From: Desulfotomaculum copahuensis
GTDB lineage: Bacteria; Bacillota; Desulfotomaculia; Desulfotomaculales; Desulfovirgulaceae
Reading direction: 5' to 3'
Length of the DNA stretch: 64,000 bases
NCBI RefSeq assembly: GCF_001655685.1
Contig: NZ_LYVF01000013.1
Coordinates: forward strand, 62,001 to 126,000
Positions within the stretch are counted from its first letter, which is position 1. Each line of letters begins with the position of its first letter. This document shows positions 51,309-59,466 of the stretch, in pieces. The position numbers and the translations under genes were made by a program. The notes beneath the pieces were generated by a model. It ran no database searches, was not told the DNA's origin, and worked only from the letters and a program-made list of their open reading frames with translations.

Positions 51309-54300
51309 TCATACCTGAAACAGATAACGGTAATTTGTATACGCGCTTTCAATTACGGCCGCCACCGCTTCCGGAAGCGCCGGAGCAAAACCGGCGGCGG
51401 TCAGTTTCGTTTCCAGCACTGTGCCGTTCAAACGAACTTTGAAGACCGGCTCTTTACCGCCGTAGCGCAGGAGAAAGCCCGCGCCGGAGCTGCCGTCGAA
51501 GTCCGCCTCGCTCCAGAACAGGGTGAGCTTGTCCCGGTAAGGAGCACCGGTATATGGGCAGAAGGTGGCGCAGTTGCCGCATTCGTTGCACATGCCGTCG
51601 ACGTGCAGAACCTGGTTGGCCTGGCGCAGCCCTCCGCCGGTCACCCGGATCTGAACATTGGCCCGGTTCAGACAGACCTCGGTGCATATATTGCACACCA
51701 GGCTGCATTCCAGGCATCTTTCCGGCTCCGCCTCCGGAACATCCTTACCCCTTAAAACACCTTTTTTGGCGCATATTTCGCTCCGGCGGTCGGTCTGATC
51801 AAAGCCGACATTTTGCGCGGCGGTAGCGGTGACGACCGCATTTTCCCGGGCGGCAATCGCCGCGGCCACTTTTCTGCCGTCTGCAATGGCCTCGACCACC
51901 GTAGCGGGGCCGGACAGAGCGTCACCGCCGATGAATACGCCGGCCAGAGCGGTCTCCAGTGTGCCGGGATCAACGGCGATCCTGCCCCGCTCGTCCGGGC
52001 GCAGGCCGAGCCGCGCCAGATAATCGGTGTCCACCGATTCACCGATAGCCGTGAGCACGAAATCGGCGGGAATATCCTCGTATTCCCCGGCCACAGGCAC
52101 CGGCACGCGCCGTCCCGAGGCGTCAGGCTCACCCATGGCCATTTTCTGGCAGCGCAGTGCGCCCTGTTTCAGCTCCACCGGGGCCAGCAGTTCCTTGAGC
52201 ACGGCTCCTTCCCGCTGTGCCAGCTCCAGTTCCTCCGGCAGCGCCGGCATGTATTCCCGCGTCCGCCGGTAAACGATATATACTTTTTCCACCCCGGGCA
52301 CCCGCAGGGCGGCCCGCGCCGTATCCATAGCCGAATTGCCGCCGCCGATCACGGCCACATTCCGGCCTAGGGAAATGGTTTCTTTATTCCGCTTAAATTG
52401 TTCGAGGAAGGCGATGGCCCCCATCACCCGCCCGGTATCGCCCTGCAGCGACAGCGCTTTTGATTTGCCGGCCCCGATGGCCAGATAAATATACTTGAAC
52501 CCCTGCGCCCGCAGCTGCTCCACGGTCAGCTCATCTTTTACCCCCAGTACAAACTTCACGCCCGTGCGCCGGATCAGCTCCAGATCATGTTCAATGGCCG
52601 CACGGGAAATGCGGAAGTCGGGGATAACCCGGGCCACGGTACCGCCCGCCTCATCGCGGCGGTCGAACACGGTCACGTCGATGCCCGCCCGGGCCAGGAA
52701 ATAAGCGGCGGCCAGGCCGGAGGGACCGGCCCCGAGCACGGCCACCCGCGCGCCGGACGAACCGGCGGCGGCCGGTTTGAGCTCCTCAAGATATGCGCTA
52801 CAACCGTTTTCAGCAGCCATCCGTTTCATTTCCCGGATGAGCACGGGATCGTCGTAATCCAGGCGCGTGCATTTGGTCATGCATTTGTGGTTGCAGATCG
52901 TGCCGGTGATGAACGGCAGCGGGTTCTTGTCCACAATCACGGCATAGGCCTGCGCGTATTTTTTCTCCCCGACCAGGCGGATGTATGCGGGGATATCCTG
53001 GCCGATCGGGCAGCCCCTGGTGCACGGCGCGACAAAACAATCCGTCAGCGGCAGGGTGTCCGCGATTTTACGGCTCTCTACCGCTCTTTTTTCCTTCCGG
53101 TGGTTGCGGTCCGCTAAAGCTTCGGCGGCCAGTGCGCCCAGTTTTTCCAGGTCGATGCGCCCCTCCCGCCGCTCGCCCAAATGAGGTTCCAGCAGAGCGG
53201 CGATCTGCTGCAAACGGTAATAACCGCCCGGTTTCAAAAGGGTGGTGGCCATGGTGATCGGCCGGATGCCGGTGGCGAAAATGCGGTCGATATTGAAATA
53301 ATCCGCGCCCCCGGCGTAGGAGATCTTCAGGTCCCCGCCGAATTCCGAGGCCAGTTTATAGGCCAGATTGATCGTCAGCGGATAGAGAGAACGACCGGAC
53401 ATATACATTTCTTCCCCCGGCAGTTCCCCGCGCGTGATCTGCACGGGCAGCGTATTGGAGAGCTTGACGCCGAATTCCCGGCCGCAGTCGGCGGCAAAGA
53501 CTTTCAGCTCCCTGAGCATGGCCACCCCGGCGTCATACTGCAGGTCGTGGCTGAACGATTCTTCTTTGAGCTGCACATAACGATAACCCATTTGATCAAA
53601 TACTGCACGCACATAAGCATAACCCAGCAGGGTCGGGTTCATTTTGACGAAAGTGTTCAGCTTTTTCTCCTTGAGCAGATAGCGGCAGATGGCATCAATT
53701 TCAGCCGGCGGGCAGCCGTGCATGGTGGAAAGCGTAACCGAACTGCAGATGCGGGAAGGAATGGCCTCGATATAACCCCGGTCCACCCGTTTGAATTGAC
53801 CGGCCATCTCCAGCAAAACCTTACGGCATTCCTGGAACACGTCGGAACCGGCGGCTTCTTTCATGCCTTCGATAAAGGCATCCACTTTCGGTGATTTGAT
53901 GCCCTCCAGGTTGTAGCCGACGCTCATATTGAAAATGAAATCGCGCTCATCCAGGCCGAAAATTTCTTTCTGGATAATGTGCAGGGCAAACCAGGCCTTG
54001 ACATACTCGGCGAAGGCATCCCCGATGGCCAGTTCGGTCGACCATTCCGTGTTGTATCCTTCATCCTGCGCCGCGATGCACGGCTTGGGAAACTCGAGTC
54101 GATCGAGTATCTGTACGGTTTTCAGCTCGAAAAAGCGTCCGCCGGTCAGGTAGGAGGCCACGATATTCTGGGCCAGCTGGGTATGCGGGCCGGCGGCCGG
54201 TCCAACCGGCGTGCCCAGCTTCTCCCCGAAGATCTCAATCCACCCGTCGCCTTGCTTGCGGTAAAATTTGGCGGCCGGAATGCCGAAAATGGTCTGGAAA

Positions 54301-54368
54301 CGCTCGTATTCCGTAAAAATCCAGTTGAGCAGTTGCTTGAATGGAATCGGTTGCATTCTGTCGCTCAT
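51309..54368 (-). CDS. ygfK: YgfK-type selenate reductase-like flavoprotein
   Basis: 1019 residues. The N-terminal 420 residues resemble dihydroorotate-dehydrogenase/DpdA-type barrels (RICSSVTLSTMHGCPPAEI). An Fe-S region follows (CTRGCPIGQDIPAY, TICNHKCMTKCTR). Then come a FAD Rossmann site (VAVLGAGPSGLAAAYFL, near 552), a NADPH site (NVAVIGGGNSAMDTARAA) and a C-terminal 2x[4Fe-4S] domain (CLECSLVCNICTEVC, CNECGNCATFCPY). The name selenate reductase is a database tradition; it probably moves electrons for the hydroxylases. The ATG at 54368 follows GAGGGATGAAGTA; the earlier TTG is rejected. Confidence 0.92.
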   Translation of the reverse strand: MSDRMQPIPFKQLLNWIFTEYERFQTIFGIPAAKFYRKQGDGWIEIFGEKLGTPVGPAAGPHTQLAQNIVASYLTGGRFFELKTVQILDRLEFPKPCIAAQDEGYNTEWSTELAIGDAFAEYVKAWFALHIIQKEIFGLDERDFIFNMSVGYNLEGIKSPKVDAFIEGMKEAAGSDVFQECRKVLLEMAGQFKRVDRGYIEAIPSRICSSVTLSTMHGCPPAEIDAICRYLLKEKKLNTFVKMNPTLLGYAYVRAVFDQMGYRYVQLKEESFSHDLQYDAGVAMLRELKVFAADCGREFGVKLSNTLPVQITRGELPGEEMYMSGRSLYPLTINLAYKLASEFGGDLKISYAGGADYFNIDRIFATGIRPITMATTLLKPGGYYRLQQIAALLEPHLGERREGRIDLEKLGALAAEALADRNHRKEKRAVESRKIADTLPLTDCFVAPCTRGCPIGQDIPAYIRLVGEKKYAQAYAVIVDKNPLPFITGTICNHKCMTKCTRLDYDDPVLIREMKRMAAENGCSAYLEELKPAAAGSSGARVAVLGAGPSGLAAAYFLARAGIDVTVFDRRDEAGGTVARVIPDFRISRAAIEHDLELIRRTGVKFVLGVKDELTVEQLRAQGFKYIYLAIGAGKSKALSLQGDTGRVMGAIAFLEQFKRNKETISLGRNVAVIGGGNSAMDTARAALRVPGVEKVYIVYRRTREYMPALPEELELAQREGAVLKELLAPVELKQGALRCQKMAMGEPDASGRRVPVPVAGEYEDIPADFVLTAIGESVDTDYLARLGLRPDERGRIAVDPGTLETALAGVFIGGDALSGPATVVEAIADGRKVAAAIAARENAVVTATAAQNVGFDQTDRRSEICAKKGVLRGKDVPEAEPERCLECSLVCNICTEVCLNRANVQIRVTGGGLRQANQVLHVDGMCNECGNCATFCPYTGAPYRDKLTLFWSEADFDGSSGAGFLLRYGGKEPVFKVRLNGTVLETKLTAAGFAPALPEAVAAVIESAYTNYRYLFQV

Positions 54369-54407
54369 TACTTCATCCCTCGTCAAATTTATTTTATCTT
54401 GAGCAAA

Positions 54408-55748
54408 CTACCCTATATTAAATACCGTAGTTTCCGCCAGCTGTTCTTTATTCTCATGACTGGAACCACCACCGTTAAAGAACAGGTTGAGCACAACCGC
54501 AGTCAACGAACCCAGCGTGATGCCGCTGTGCAGAATGATCTGCAGCCAGGAAGGGAACAAATTGAAGAAATTCGCGTCAACCAGAGGAATCAAACCGATA
54601 CCGATGCTGATGGCCACAATGAAGATGTTATGACCGTGGTCAAAATCCACCCGGGAAAGAGTTTTAATCCCATTGGCGGCCACAATGCTGAACATGGCGA
54701 TCCCGGCCCCGCCCAAAACCGCGGGCGGCAGCGAAGCGATCACGGTGGCCAGTTTGGGGAACAACCCCAGCACCACCAGAATGCCTCCGGAAGTGGCCAC
54801 CACCCAGCGGCTCCTCACTCCGGTCAGGCCGACCAGACCGACATTCTGGGCGAAAGCCGTATACGGGAAGGCGTTCAACATGCCGCCCAGGAAAGTGGCC
54901 AGCCCGTCCGCGCGCAGCCCGCGGGCGAGATCCTCCTCGCCGATCGGTTTCTCCACAATCTCGCCGATGGCCAGAAAATCACCCGTCGATTCCACCATGG
55001 TCACCAGCATGACAAAAACAAAAGCGATGATTGAACCGAGTTCAAATTTGGGCATACCGAAGTGGAAGGGCGTATCGATACCCAGCCAGGAGGCCGTGGC
55101 CACACCGGAAAAACTGACCATGCCCAGCGGGATGGCGACAATCAGTCCGATGATCAGCCCCAGCAACACCGCGATATTGGCTATGAATCCTTTCGTGTAT
55201 TTTGTGAGCAACAGGATGGAAACCAGCACTATACCGGCCACGGCCAGGTAGGGCAGGGCCCCGTAATGCGGGTTGCCGGTTCCGCCCGCCGCCCAGGCCA
55301 CTCCGACCGGCAGAAGCGAAATACCGATGATGGTGATCACGCTGCCGGTGACCACCGGCGGGAAAAAACGCAGCAGTTTACTGAAAAACGGAGCGATGAG
55401 AAAGGCCAGCAGGCCGCCCACCATAACGGCGCCGTAAATTGATGTCAACCCGCCGGCTTTGGCGATCATGATCATCGGTGAAACAGCGGCGAACGTCACT
55501 CCTTGAATGACCGGTATTCTGATCCCCAGCTTCCAGAAGCCGATGGTCTGGATAAGGGTGGCGATACCGCAGGTAAACAAATCGGCGTTGATCAGAAAAG
55601 CGGTTTGGGCTTTGCTCAGCCCGGCCACGCCGGCAATGATCAGCGGTACGGCTACGGCACCGGAATACATGGCCAGCACATGCTGCAGACCGTAAATTAA
55701 AAGTTGGCTCAAAGGCAGTACTTCGTCTACCGGATGCCTGTTCTGCAT
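54408..55748 (-). CDS. Xanthine/uracil permease (NCS2 family)
   Basis: 446 residues, about 12-14 membrane helices. Family motifs include QHVLAMYSGAVAVPLI near 22, QGVTFAAVSPMI near 80 and FPYTAFAQNVGLVGLTGVRSR near 295, with the acidic VESTGDFLAIGEI block. It takes up purine (xanthine or urate) as the substrate of the adjacent enzymes. ATG after AAGGAGGCAAACCAC, 13 nt after the 2Fe-2S subunit gene. Confidence 0.93.
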   Translation of the reverse strand: MQNRHPVDEVLPLSQLLIYGLQHVLAMYSGAVAVPLIIAGVAGLSKAQTAFLINADLFTCGIATLIQTIGFWKLGIRIPVIQGVTFAAVSPMIMIAKAGGLTSIYGAVMVGGLLAFLIAPFFSKLLRFFPPVVTGSVITIIGISLLPVGVAWAAGGTGNPHYGALPYLAVAGIVLVSILLLTKYTKGFIANIAVLLGLIIGLIVAIPLGMVSFSGVATASWLGIDTPFHFGMPKFELGSIIAFVFVMLVTMVESTGDFLAIGEIVEKPIGEEDLARGLRADGLATFLGGMLNAFPYTAFAQNVGLVGLTGVRSRWVVATSGGILVVLGLFPKLATVIASLPPAVLGGAGIAMFSIVAANGIKTLSRVDFDHGHNIFIVAISIGIGLIPLVDANFFNLFPSWLQIILHSGITLGSLTAVVLNLFFNGGGSSHENKEQLAETTVFNIG

Positions 55749-55761
55749 GTGGTTTGCCTCC

Positions 55762-56274
55762 TTAGTTGTCTTCCCGATTTACCTGTTGCCCCTCATTTGA
55801 TTTACAGATGTTGTTCAGGCATTTTTCCGCGGCGTGGAGGATCTGCTTGTACCCCGTGCAGCGGCAGAAATGTCCGGAGAGCTCCCGTTTGATCTCTTCC
55901 CGCGAAAGTTTTTCCCCCCTTTCCACCAGCGCCGTGGTGGTCATGATCAGGCCCGGAGTACAAAAGCCGCACTGCACCGCACCTTCATCAACAAAGGCCT
56001 TCTGCACTTCGGTCAGCTCACCGTTTTTGGCCAGACCTTCGACTGTTCTGATCTTTTTCCCGTCCGCCCACACGGCCAGATAAATGCAGGAATCAATGGG
56101 CGTATCGTCGACCAGGACGGTGCAGGCTCCGCACTCCCCCACGCCGCAGCCTTTTTTGGCCCCGGTATACCCCAGACGGTTTCTCAGCACTTCCAGAAGC
56201 GACTCGCGCACATCCACTTCCATACTGACTTCCTGTTCATTCACCGTAAAGGAAATCCGTTTAAGCAATTTCAA
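55762..56274 (-). CDS. xdhC: Xanthine dehydrogenase 2Fe-2S subunit
   Basis: 170 residues, the small iron-sulfur subunit (XdhC/YgeU of E. coli; unrelated to the XdhC-named maturation factor). Two [2Fe-2S] sites: CGVGECGACTVLVD near 44-57 with an earlier Cys, and CGFCTPGLIMTT near 106 with CRCTGY near 146. It carries electrons from molybdenum to FAD. Start at TTG 56274, overlapping the FAD subunit gene by 14 bp; a TTG two codons later is nearly as good. Confidence 0.93.
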   Translation of the reverse strand: MKLLKRISFTVNEQEVSMEVDVRESLLEVLRNRLGYTGAKKGCGVGECGACTVLVDDTPIDSCIYLAVWADGKKIRTVEGLAKNGELTEVQKAFVDEGAVQCGFCTPGLIMTTTALVERGEKLSREEIKRELSGHFCRCTGYKQILHAAEKCLNNICKSNEGQQVNREDN

Positions 56275-57145
56275 CCCCCCCCGCTCTCACCACGGCAGTT
56301 TTCAAAGCCCGCTGGACCAGTTCCACAACCAGATGTTCCCGGTATTCACGCGATGCCCGCCAGGAAGTGCGCGCCCGGGTCGATTTGACGGCCAGGCGGC
56401 CGATTTCGGCGATGGTTTCCGCGGATACAACTTTCCCCCGGGCGAACTCCTCCGCTTCCCGACAGCGCAGAGGTGTCGGTCCGGCCACACCCAGTCCGAT
56501 GCGCACATCGGCAAAGGCATCCCCCCCGGCCAGCCGGCAGGTGACCGCCACGCCGAGGGTGGCGATATCCATGGCCTTGCGCATGGAAAACTTAATGTAA
56601 TGTCCGCCGAAACCGCGGTAATCGGCGGGATCAATCCGGATTTCGGTCAGTATTTCCCCGGGAAGCAAATCCACTTTTCCCGGTCCCAGATAAAATTCAT
56701 TGATCGGGACAATTCTTTCGTCTTTTTTACTCTTCAGGACAAGCCGCGCGTTCAGGGCGAACAGGGTCGGCGCACTGTCCGCCGAAGTGGCCCCGTTGCA
56801 GATATTCCCCCCGATGGTGGCCACATTGCGGATCTGGGGCCCGCCCATGGAGAGGGCCGCTTCGACCAGAATGGGAAGGTTTTCCTTGATCTGCTCGTCC
56901 CGCGATAGGCGGGTGAAGGTGGCCAGCGGTCCGATGCCGATGGTGACGTCGGCACCCACGGTGATGCCGGCCAGTGATGCAATCCGGCGGATGCTCAACA
57001 GGCGGGCTTTTTCTATCCGCCCGTGGTGCATTTTGATTAAAACGTCTGTACCGCCCGCCACAACAGTCAGCCCCGGGTCGGCGGCCAGAGTTTCCAGGGC
57101 CTGCTCGAGATTTTTCGCTTCGTAATATTCTTTAATGTCGTACAT
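56261..57145 (-). CDS. xdhB: Xanthine dehydrogenase FAD-binding subunit
   Basis: About 294 residues of the FAD-binding CO-dehydrogenase/xanthine dehydrogenase medium-chain type. VVAGGTDVLIKMHHGRI near 32 and the loop NVATIGGNICNGATSADSAPTL near 108 contact FAD. ATG at 57145 follows GGGATGGTGAGTG. Middle gene of the three-subunit xanthine dehydrogenase. Confidence 0.93.
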   Translation of the reverse strand: MYDIKEYYEAKNLEQALETLAADPGLTVVAGGTDVLIKMHHGRIEKARLLSIRRIASLAGITVGADVTIGIGPLATFTRLSRDEQIKENLPILVEAALSMGGPQIRNVATIGGNICNGATSADSAPTLFALNARLVLKSKKDERIVPINEFYLGPGKVDLLPGEILTEIRIDPADYRGFGGHYIKFSMRKAMDIATLGVAVTCRLAGGDAFADVRIGLGVAGPTPLRCREAEEFARGKVVSAETIAEIGRLAVKSTRARTSWRASREYREHLVVELVQRALKTAVVRAGGVEIA

Positions 57146-57146
57146 T

Positions 57147-59453
57147 TCACTCACCATCCCGGTCCAGTAATCCGGCTTCTTTCAACTTCTCGAACACATG
57201 CTGCGGGTTCAACGGCAACCGCCGGAAAGCCACACCGGTGGCGTCCAGCACGGCATTCCTGATCGCGGGGGCCGGCGTGATGGCCGGAGGTTCTCCCAGC
57301 GCCTTGGCGCCGAAGGGGCCGGTCGGCTCATTTGTTTCCACGAAAACCGCTTTGATATCCGGTATATCCATAATCGTGGGCAGTTTGTAATCCAGCAGGT
57401 TGTTGTTCAGGGGGCGGCCGGTTTTCTCATCAAACAATAATTGTTCATAAAGCGCATACCCCACGCCCATAGCGGCGCCGCCGTAAACCTGGCCTTCGGC
57501 CAGCTGGTGGTTGATGATTTTTCCCGAGTCGTGAATATTGAAGAGTTCCAGAACTTCGATTTTTCCGGTTTTAATGTCCACTTCCACTTCGGCGAATGTG
57601 GCCCCGTAAGGCATGGCGTTGATGCGGGCGTTGTTGGAAACGTCACTGGTGATCGGGCTGGAGAAAACCGGGTCGTAGTAGGACTGCATGGCCACTTCCG
57701 CCAGCGGCATGACCACTTCGCCCGAATGCGCATAAACAACATTTCCTTCTCTCAAGTCCAGCGCTCCGGCCGGAATATCCGTCATGCCCCGGACAAAGTC
57801 CAGTATTTTTTCTTTCACTTCGAGCGCCGCCTTGCGCACGGCCATTCCGGTCACATACGTCTGCCGGGAGGCATAGGCGCCGGGGTCGAAGGGGGTCACA
57901 TCGGTATCCTGGGTGGAAATCACATGCACCATATCCACCGTAATCCCCAGCACTTCGGCCACCATCTGGGCGAAAACCGTATCGCTGCCCTGGCCGATCT
58001 CAGTCGCTCCGATCTGCAGTTGCACCGAGCCGTCCTGATTCAAAACAATGCGCGCTCCGGCCACTTCCAGGTTGTGCGGGAAAGTCCCGGATTGATAGCT
58101 GAAACAGGCCATGCCCAGTCCGCGCCGGCGGTCGCCGGTTTGATTTTTATACAGGGCTTTTTTCCTGTCCCACTGAATCAATTCTCTGCCGCGGGCAATG
58201 CACTCGCGAATTCCACAGCTCAAGACCCGGGTGTCGCTCAAAGGATCTTTGTGGCCCACCTGCACCAGGTTTTTCTCGCGCAGGGCGATCGGGTCCATAT
58301 TCAGCGCCCGGGCGATCTCATCCAGATGGCTTTCAAAGGCAAAGAAGATCTGCGGACAACCGTACGCGCGCATGGCCCCGGCCACGGGCAGATTGGTATA
58401 AACCGTGCGCGGCTCGTATTTCATCGCCTGCGGAGTGTAAAGATAGCGGAACTTCGCTCCCCCCGATGAAGCGATGGCGTGACCGTGCGAGGCATAGGCT
58501 CCGTTATTGGAGATGGCGGTGATATGCACGGCGTTTATTTTCCCGTCACGGGATACCCCGGTCTTGATTTTGTATTTGATGGCGTGCCGGGTGCGCGTAT
58601 CGATCATGCATTCCTCCCGGGTGAGCTCGAGTCTTACCGGACGCCCCCCGACCGCCAGGGTCATCACCGCGTTCAGCGGTTCCAGACAGACATCCTGCTT
58701 GCTGCCGAATCCGCCGCCCACATAGGGCTTGATCACCCGGATCCGTCCCCAGGGTATCCCCAGGGCCTGCCCCACCACCCGGCGCACAATATGGGGGATC
58801 TGGGTCGAGGAAACGATGACAATCCTGTTTTCACCATCTACATAGGCATAGGAATTATGATTTTCCAGCTGGCAGTGCTGCACTATGCCTGTTTCGTATT
58901 CACCCTCGAAGATGAGATCGGACTCCTGCATGCTCTTTTCCAGATCGCCGTATGCGTACCCGCCGCTGGCGATCACATTGTCCGGCCGGTCCTCGTGAAT
59001 GGCCGGCGCATCTTCGGCCAGGGCCGCCTCCACGGATAAAAGGGACGGTAATTCTTCGTATTCCACTTCAATCAGCTTCAAGGCCTCGGCCGCTGTCAGC
59101 TCGTCCCTGGCCACGACGGCGGCCACGGCGTCACCGACAAAGCGGGCCTTATCCGTTAAAATCAAACGGTCTTCAATATCCCGGTGTTCCGGGTCCAGCG
59201 CGTACGGGTGCCCGGCGGTGGCGAATTTTATATGCGGTACGTCCGCACAGGTGAGCACGGCCTCCACCCCGGGCAGTGCTCTGGCCTTTTCAGTGTTGAT
59301 GCGCTTAACGCGGGCGTGGGCATAGGGGCTTCTCAATATTTTGCCCACCAGCATGTCCTTTTCCACAAAATCGCCGGTATATTTGGCCTTACCCGTGACT
59401 TTGGCCACCGCATCGACTCTTTTTACGCTTTTACCAATCACCTGGTAACTCAT
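57147..59453 (-). CDS. xdhA: Xanthine dehydrogenase molybdenum-binding subunit
   Basis: 768 residues. Molybdopterin-contact blocks are PYVGGGFGSKQDVCLEP near 240, AGAMRAYGCPQIFFAFES near 365 and TEIGQGSDTVFAQM near 500. The catalytic glutamate is in GAKALGEPPAITPAPAIRNAV near 730. It oxidises xanthine or hypoxanthine type purines. ATG after AAGGGGTGAGCAG. Very likely the partner of the two small subunits downstream. Confidence 0.94.
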   Translation of the reverse strand: MSYQVIGKSVKRVDAVAKVTGKAKYTGDFVEKDMLVGKILRSPYAHARVKRINTEKARALPGVEAVLTCADVPHIKFATAGHPYALDPEHRDIEDRLILTDKARFVGDAVAAVVARDELTAAEALKLIEVEYEELPSLLSVEAALAEDAPAIHEDRPDNVIASGGYAYGDLEKSMQESDLIFEGEYETGIVQHCQLENHNSYAYVDGENRIVIVSSTQIPHIVRRVVGQALGIPWGRIRVIKPYVGGGFGSKQDVCLEPLNAVMTLAVGGRPVRLELTREECMIDTRTRHAIKYKIKTGVSRDGKINAVHITAISNNGAYASHGHAIASSGGAKFRYLYTPQAMKYEPRTVYTNLPVAGAMRAYGCPQIFFAFESHLDEIARALNMDPIALREKNLVQVGHKDPLSDTRVLSCGIRECIARGRELIQWDRKKALYKNQTGDRRRGLGMACFSYQSGTFPHNLEVAGARIVLNQDGSVQLQIGATEIGQGSDTVFAQMVAEVLGITVDMVHVISTQDTDVTPFDPGAYASRQTYVTGMAVRKAALEVKEKILDFVRGMTDIPAGALDLREGNVVYAHSGEVVMPLAEVAMQSYYDPVFSSPITSDVSNNARINAMPYGATFAEVEVDIKTGKIEVLELFNIHDSGKIINHQLAEGQVYGGAAMGVGYALYEQLLFDEKTGRPLNNNLLDYKLPTIMDIPDIKAVFVETNEPTGPFGAKALGEPPAITPAPAIRNAVLDATGVAFRRLPLNPQHVFEKLKEAGLLDRDGE

Positions 59454-59466
59454 CTGCTCACCCCTT